From Bacteroidales bacterium M8 (GTDB lineage: Bacteria > Bacteroidota > Bacteroidia > Bacteroidales > Muribaculaceae): a stretch of 64,000 nucleotides of DNA. Below, piece after piece: positions 59,770 to 64,000 of this stretch. The position numbers were made by a program, and so were the translations under genes. Location: the NCBI GenBank assembly GCA_001689495.1, contig LUJS01000042.1:132303-196302 (forward strand), in the 5' to 3' direction. Each line of letters opens with the position of its first letter. Positions within the stretch are counted from its first letter, which is position 1. Under the pieces are notes generated by a model. The model was not told where the DNA came from and did no database searches. It saw only the letters and a program-made list of their open reading frames with translations.

Positions 59770-59800
59770 CAAAGGTAAGCAAAATTTCCGTTACATCCAA
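59770..59800 (-). promoter_or_regulatory. Orphan promoter TTG-N20-TACCTTTG
   Basis: On the minus strand TTG (59798-59800) and TACCTTTG (59770-59777) are 20 bases apart, just after the stop of the phosphorylase gene. No gene starts within 150 bases downstream. Confidence 0.6.
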
Positions 59801-59810
59801 GAAAAATCAA

Positions 59811-60683
59811 TCATATTCGGTCAAGAACAGTGCCGACAAGGTCGTGGACAGCAGTCTTGTAGTTGGGGTTGGCGTCGGTGTTCATGCGGTTGGCTATGAT
59901 CGAGCATACGGTCATGGCGCGGTGCCCCATCAGGCGGCCCAGTCCCTGCAGGGGGGCCGACTCCATCTCATAGTTGGTCACCTTGCGGCCATCGTGGCGG
60001 AAGTGCTCTATGCGCTCGTTCAGGTCGGGATTGGCCAGCGGCAGGCGCAGCTTGCGTCCCTGCGGGCCATAGAATCCGACGGCCGAGATGGTCACGCCCC
60101 TCACCATGTCGTCGCGCCCGATGCGGCTCACCAGCTCCTCGTCGGCGTCGACCACGTATGGCTTGGCCCACAGCGGATTCCAGCCGACAGACTCGCAGAA
60201 ATCGTGCTCGAAGTCGAGGTCGGCCACCTCGTTGCGGCCTGCATAATAGTTGAGCACGCCGTCAAATCCGATTGATTTCTCGGCAATTACGGGCGTGCCC
60301 AGCTTGAGCTCGGGCTGAAGCGCCCCCGAGGTGCCTATGCGCACCATGGTGAGGCGGCGTTTGTTCTCGCGCACCTCGCGGGTGGCGAAGTCGATGTTGG
60401 CCAGAGCGTCGAGCTCGTTGATGACGATGTCGATGTTGTCGGGGCCGATGCCGTGAGACAGGCACATGATGGGTTTGCCGTTATAGGTGCCCCCGATGGT
60501 GTGGAACTCGCGCGACGACACCTCGAAGTCCTTGGTGTCGAAGAACGATGCCACCATGTCGACACGTCCGGGATCGCCCACGAGGATTATGCGGTCCGTG
60601 AGCTGCTCGGGGAGCAGGTGCAGATGGAATACCGAGCCGTCGGGATTGATGATGAGCTCGGATTCGGGGATGATTTCTTTCAT
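59811..60683 (-). CDS. Nucleoside phosphorylase (uridine phosphorylase-like)
   Basis: 290 residues. PNP/UDP family fold: ILVGDPGRVDMVASFFD (phosphate-binding GDPxR), TMVRIGTSGALQPELKLG and the active-site segment KVTNYEMESAPLQGLGRLMG (NYEMES, ribose binding). It splits a nucleoside with phosphate into base and sugar-1-phosphate. Uridine is the likely substrate by similarity, unproven. Last gene of the minus-strand run acyl-CoA ligase-thioesterase-dprA-phosphorylase, 48 bases after dprA. Confidence 0.9.
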   Translation of the reverse strand: MKEIIPESELIINPDGSVFHLHLLPEQLTDRIILVGDPGRVDMVASFFDTKDFEVSSREFHTIGGTYNGKPIMCLSHGIGPDNIDIVINELDALANIDFATREVRENKRRLTMVRIGTSGALQPELKLGTPVIAEKSIGFDGVLNYYAGRNEVADLDFEHDFCESVGWNPLWAKPYVVDADEELVSRIGRDDMVRGVTISAVGFYGPQGRKLRLPLANPDLNERIEHFRHDGRKVTNYEMESAPLQGLGRLMGHRAMTVCSIIANRMNTDANPNYKTAVHDLVGTVLDRI

Positions 60684-60731
60684 AGCGGTTTGTATTGATG
60701 ATTACATGATTATAACAAATCCAGTGCCCTC

Positions 60732-61835
60732 TCAGTTGGCGCGGTATGCGCCGCCGGGCATGGCCGTGAGCAGTCCGCGCGACTCCATGTCTATCAGCTT
60801 GCCCATCAGGCGGTGCGTGGGCATGTCCACGCGGGCGGTCAGCTCGCCCAGAGTGGCGTCGCCCTGTCTTGTCAGCACCTCCATGATGGCCTCCTCCTCG
60901 GGCGTCAGCTCCTCGAACAGCTGGTGTTGCGTCCCCTCGGGCTCGCGCGCGGGCCAGCGCATGGCTTGCATTATCTCCTCGGCCGAGGTGACGAGCTGGG
61001 CCATGTTCGAGGCTATCAGTGAGTTGCAGCCGCGCGAATAGCGGTCGGTCACCCTGCCCGGCAGGGCGAAGACGTCGCGCGAGTATGCTCCCGCCAGACG
61101 GGCCGTGACCATGGCGCCCCCTTTGGCGTCAGATTCGGCCACCACCAGACAGTCGGCCAGACCGGCCACTATGCGGTTGCGGGCCAGAAAGTTGCCGCGG
61201 TGGGTGGCGTCGATTGACCGGTAGTCGGTCATCAGCATTCCCCCCGAGCGCACCATGCGCACGGCGGCCTCGCGGTGGGTGGCCGGATAGAGCGTGTTCA
61301 GGCCGTGGGCCAGCACCCCAATCGTGGGCACCCCGGCATTGAGGGCGGCGCGGTGGGCGGCAATGTCTATGCCGTATGCCAGACCGCTCACCACCACCAC
61401 TGGGTCTGACATAGTCGAGGCCAGATCCCTGACCAGAGCCTCGACAAACCCCGTGCCGTATGTCGTGGCGTGTCGCGTGCCCACCACCGAGACAAACCGG
61501 GCCGCGTTGAGGTCGGTGTCGCCGATGCAATAGAGCATCAGTGGCGCGTCGGGGCACTCGAGCAGCCGTTGGGGATAGTCAGGGTCGCTGAAGAACAGCG
61601 TCCGGATGGAGTTGGCCTCGACAAACCGGAGCTCGCGCTCGGCATCGCGCAGGGCCTGCGACCTGACGGCATCGCTGAACGGACGCGAGTTGACGCCCGT
61701 TATCGCCGCCAGTTGCCGCTCGGAGAGGCCGAAAAAGTTCTCGAGCCCACCGGCGCGGTCCACGACGAATCGCGCGAACTCGGTATTGAGTCCGCGTATC
61801 GAGCTCAGGGCTATGCGGTGCAGCAGGTCGGGCAT
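60732..61835 (-). CDS. dprA: DNA-processing protein DprA
   Basis: 367 residues from the ATG at 61835. The longer frame to 62132 overlaps the thioesterase gene and is unlikely. An N-terminal helix-hairpin-helix/SAM-like domain (about 1-75) is followed by the DprA Rossmann domain, with RFVSVVGTRHATTYGTGF and SGLAYGIDIAAHRAAL, then a C-terminal winged helix (LTPEEEAIMEVLTRQGD). DprA loads RecA onto incoming single-stranded DNA during transformation. It is widespread and does not by itself prove competence. Confidence 0.95.
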   Translation of the reverse strand: MPDLLHRIALSSIRGLNTEFARFVVDRAGGLENFFGLSERQLAAITGVNSRPFSDAVRSQALRDAERELRFVEANSIRTLFFSDPDYPQRLLECPDAPLMLYCIGDTDLNAARFVSVVGTRHATTYGTGFVEALVRDLASTMSDPVVVVSGLAYGIDIAAHRAALNAGVPTIGVLAHGLNTLYPATHREAAVRMVRSGGMLMTDYRSIDATHRGNFLARNRIVAGLADCLVVAESDAKGGAMVTARLAGAYSRDVFALPGRVTDRYSRGCNSLIASNMAQLVTSAEEIMQAMRWPAREPEGTQHQLFEELTPEEEAIMEVLTRQGDATLGELTARVDMPTHRLMGKLIDMESRGLLTAMPGGAYRAN

Positions 61836-61846
61836 GGGCGGGGGTG

Positions 61847-62236
61847 TCAGTTGTCGATGCCCAGTTTCTCGGCGGCCCTGTCGCCGCGCGACAGACGTCC
61901 GTCCTCCAATATTACCACCGTGACGTCGGCGTGCACCACGTGTGCCCCGGTCTTGGTGTTGTATATGTCTTGCACAAAGATGAATCTCGCACCGTTGCGT
62001 CTCACCGTCAGGCGCGACTCCATCACGTCGTCCATCGTCAGCGACGACAGATATTCTATCTCGATCTTGCGCACCACGGGGTCCAACCCCTCGACATGCA
62101 TCTCGCGAAACGACGTGCCCCGCGCCTCGCAAAACTCGTGGCGGGTTATCTCCAGATAGTGCAGGTAATTGGCATTGTTCACGATGCCCTGTGCGTCGGT
62201 CTCGTAATCACGCACCTTTATTGTAGTACTGAACAT
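61847..62236 (-). CDS. Acyl-CoA thioesterase, 4HBT family
   Basis: 129 residues from the ATG at 62236; an upstream in-frame ATG would add a low-complexity stretch encoded by the tandem repeat. Hot-dog fold signature YETDAQGIVNNANYLHYLEI, with the catalytic aspartate near the N-terminus as in YbgC-type enzymes. It hydrolyses acyl-CoA or acyl-ACP thioesters. It lies between the acyl-CoA synthetase gene and dprA (11-base gap). Confidence 0.9.
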   Translation of the reverse strand: MFSTTIKVRDYETDAQGIVNNANYLHYLEITRHEFCEARGTSFREMHVEGLDPVVRKIEIEYLSSLTMDDVMESRLTVRRNGARFIFVQDIYNTKTGAHVVHADVTVVILEDGRLSRGDRAAEKLGIDN

Positions 62237-62278
62237 GGAATCAGATATGAGGGGATATGGGTGTGGGCGATAGGGCAA

Positions 62279-62314
62279 ATACTTATTGGACCCATAAGTC
62301 CTATCAGTCCTATC
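62279..62314. repeat. 9-base tandem repeat (plus-strand AGTCCTATC)
   Basis: ATACTTATT, GGACCCATA, AGTCCTATC, AGTCCTATC: a 9-base period with two identical terminal units, between the acyl-CoA synthetase stop and the thioesterase start. Its reverse complement (GATAGGACT) resembles units of the array at 34738. Confidence 0.75.
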
Positions 62315-62324
62315 GCCCCCCGGT

Positions 62325-63995
62325 TCAAGCATTATACAAGTATCTCTTTATTGATCTCTTGGGAGTCTTTTCAAACTCGTTGGCTATGAGCTGTATCTTG
62401 TCGATGCGCTCGTATGGCGCCACCAGCTTGTTCAGCTCGGTGCGCACGCGCTCCATCTCCTCGGGCAGGCGCTCGTTCGACACCTTGTCGCGGTCCATCG
62501 CCTCATAGTCGGGATATACCAGCGCCATCAGGTGGCCGCCGCGGTCCACCACGAGGCTCTCGGCCACGTATGGCATGTTGTTGAGCTTGGCCTCGATCTC
62601 CTCCGGATAGATGTTCTGTCCGTTAGACGACAGGATCATAGTCTTGTAACGTCCGCGGATGAATATGGTGTTGTCGTTCGAGATCGTGCCCATGTCGCCC
62701 GTGTGCAGCCACCCCTCGGCGTCGATCACGGCCTCCGTGGCCTCGGGATTCTTGTAATAGCCCTTCATCACGTTCTCGCCGCGCACGCATATCTCGCCCG
62801 GCACCTTGGCGGGGTCGGGCGACCCTGCGATCTTGGCCTCCATGATGCCCGGCAGCACGCGCCCCGACGAGCTCACTATGAACTTGCGCCACGGCGTATA
62901 GCTGATCAGCGGGCCGCACTCGGTCATGCCATAGCCCACGGTGAACGGGAATCCCACCTTGTGCAGGAACTGCTCGACCTCGCCGTTCAGTGGCGCGCCG
63001 CCCACGATGACCTCCTCGAACTCGCCGCCGAACGCAGCTATCAACTGCTGGCGTATCTTGCGATAGACCATCTTGTTGAGTCCCGGCACGCGCGTCATGT
63101 GGCGCACATAGCCCTTCTCGAGTATCGGGCGCAGCTTGTTGCGGTATATCTTCTCTAGTATCAGCGGCACGCATATTATCAGGTTGGGCCTGACCTCGGC
63201 AAACGCCTTGAGCAGCAGCTTGGGGGTCGGCAGCTTGCCCAGCATCGTGATGTGCGTGCCCACGGCGAGGGGCACCAGCATGTCGAACGCACACCCGTAG
63301 GCGTGGGCCAGCGGCAGGAACGACAGGCAGCGCGACCCGCGATAGTGCAGGCGCGACTCCATGCCGAACACCACGTTGCCCTTGAGGTTGCGCAGCGTCA
63401 GCATCACGCCCTTCGAGAATCCCGTCGTGCCCGACGTATAGTTTATCTCGGCCACGCTCTCCTCGTCCAGATCCGGATAGACCACGTCGGCCGTGGTGAA
63501 TCCGTTGGCATACAGGCGCCTCATGCGGTCGGACAGACGCGACAGTACGCGCTCGGCCTTGCCCGAGTTCGACGGATGCTCGGCCAGAATCTCGCGCTTG
63601 TCCAGCGAGAACACGGCCTTGACGTCGGGAATCTTGTCAAACTCCATGTTGTCGAAGATGGCCTCGCTGATGAACAGCATCACGCTGCCCGAATGGTTGA
63701 TGATATGCTGGGCGTCCTGCACGTTGAAGTCGTTGAGCACAGGCACTATGACGGCCCCGTATGTGATGGTGGCCATGTACGTCACCACCCACTGTATCGA
63801 GTTCTTGCCCATCAGAGCTATCTTGTCGCCATGCTTCACGCCACACTCCTTGAACAGCAGGTGCGTGGCCGCGATGCGGCGGGCCAGATCGGCATAGGTC
63901 ATCGTAGACCCCGACCCGAAATCCGACAGTGCCGGCAGGCTCCAGTTCTTTCTGAACGAAGAGGCATAGATCTGTAACAGCTTTTCGTGATTCAT
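62325..63995 (-). CDS. AMP-binding acyl-CoA synthetase (long-chain type)
   Basis: 556 residues; complete, starting five bases from the right edge. ANL-superfamily adenylation enzyme: P-loop NYTSGTTGFSKGVMLT (~190), AHAYGCAFDM, VGYGMTECGPLISYT (A5), GWLHTGDMGTI (A7) and the catalytic C-terminal lysine in TPKRSIKRYL. It activates a fatty acid with ATP to acyl-AMP and then acyl-CoA. With the thioesterase downstream it could control free fatty acid and acyl-CoA levels. Confidence 0.92.
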   Translation of the reverse strand: MNHEKLLQIYASSFRKNWSLPALSDFGSGSTMTYADLARRIAATHLLFKECGVKHGDKIALMGKNSIQWVVTYMATITYGAVIVPVLNDFNVQDAQHIINHSGSVMLFISEAIFDNMEFDKIPDVKAVFSLDKREILAEHPSNSGKAERVLSRLSDRMRRLYANGFTTADVVYPDLDEESVAEINYTSGTTGFSKGVMLTLRNLKGNVVFGMESRLHYRGSRCLSFLPLAHAYGCAFDMLVPLAVGTHITMLGKLPTPKLLLKAFAEVRPNLIICVPLILEKIYRNKLRPILEKGYVRHMTRVPGLNKMVYRKIRQQLIAAFGGEFEEVIVGGAPLNGEVEQFLHKVGFPFTVGYGMTECGPLISYTPWRKFIVSSSGRVLPGIMEAKIAGSPDPAKVPGEICVRGENVMKGYYKNPEATEAVIDAEGWLHTGDMGTISNDNTIFIRGRYKTMILSSNGQNIYPEEIEAKLNNMPYVAESLVVDRGGHLMALVYPDYEAMDRDKVSNERLPEEMERVRTELNKLVAPYERIDKIQLIANEFEKTPKRSIKRYLYNA

Positions 63996-64000
63996 AATGC

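Overview
The window looks like a chromosomal segment of a GC-rich member of the Bacteroidales (Bacteroidota), possibly close to Muribaculaceae. Three things support this. Upstream regions repeatedly carry the Bacteroidetes -7 box TAnnTTTG, in several cases with a TTG/TTTG -33 box 20-21 bases away. Shine-Dalgarno sequences are not evident. Three very large secreted proteins end in type IX secretion (T9SS)-like C-terminal sorting domains. The family-level placement is inference.

Layout: 1-5.7 kb holds lgt (partial), pheS, nth, topA and a RluA-type pseudouridine synthase. 5.9-13.4 kb (minus strand) holds a 1501-residue secreted pectinesterase, a phosphoethanolamine-transferase-like membrane enzyme and a lipoprotein. 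14-18 kb is a GlmU-like nucleotidyltransferase, an aminotransferase and a TPR/HTH membrane regulator with mosaic base composition, followed by a cluster of small ORFs. 18.9-23 kb is parE-coaD-S41 protease. 23-27.4 kb (minus) is an M3 peptidase and a TPR protein. 27.5-30.7 kb is an AT-rich restriction-modification island. 30.8-36.8 kb is dxr-rseP, an RlmI-like methyltransferase and a DPP III-type peptidase. 37-44.6 kb is two large T9SS-type surface proteins (an M6 protease and an adhesin-like protein). 44.7-48.2 kb is hpt-adk-xseB and an M13 peptidase. 48.3-51.1 kb (minus) is trkA-trkH. 51.2-53 kb is a two-gene operon (unknown protein plus a short agmatine-deiminase-like enzyme) behind a strongly structured leader. 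53-56.5 kb is yqeY-serS-rbfA and an FtsX/LolC-type permease. 56.5-64 kb (minus) is a YceD/DUF177 protein-rpmF-fabH-era, then an acyl-CoA synthetase, a thioesterase, dprA and a nucleoside phosphorylase.

Most genes are housekeeping: translation, DNA topology, isoprenoid and fatty acid synthesis, purine salvage and K+ uptake. The accessory content is the pectinesterase, the T9SS proteins, the R-M island, the 51-53 kb operon and several predicted non-coding RNAs.

The observations I rate highest are: (1) the 51.26-51.47 kb leader, which has a near-consensus promoter, three GC-rich hairpins inside an outer stem, an alternative pairing and flanking 10-bp direct repeats, in front of the unknown/agmatine-deiminase-like pair; (2) the structured, terminator-containing leader in front of the restriction endonuclease; (3) orphan promoters at 13.8, 18.2 and 59.8 kb that predict small RNAs; (4) 8-9-base tandem repeats with different cores in four intergenic gaps; (5) abrupt GC shifts inside two intact genes.
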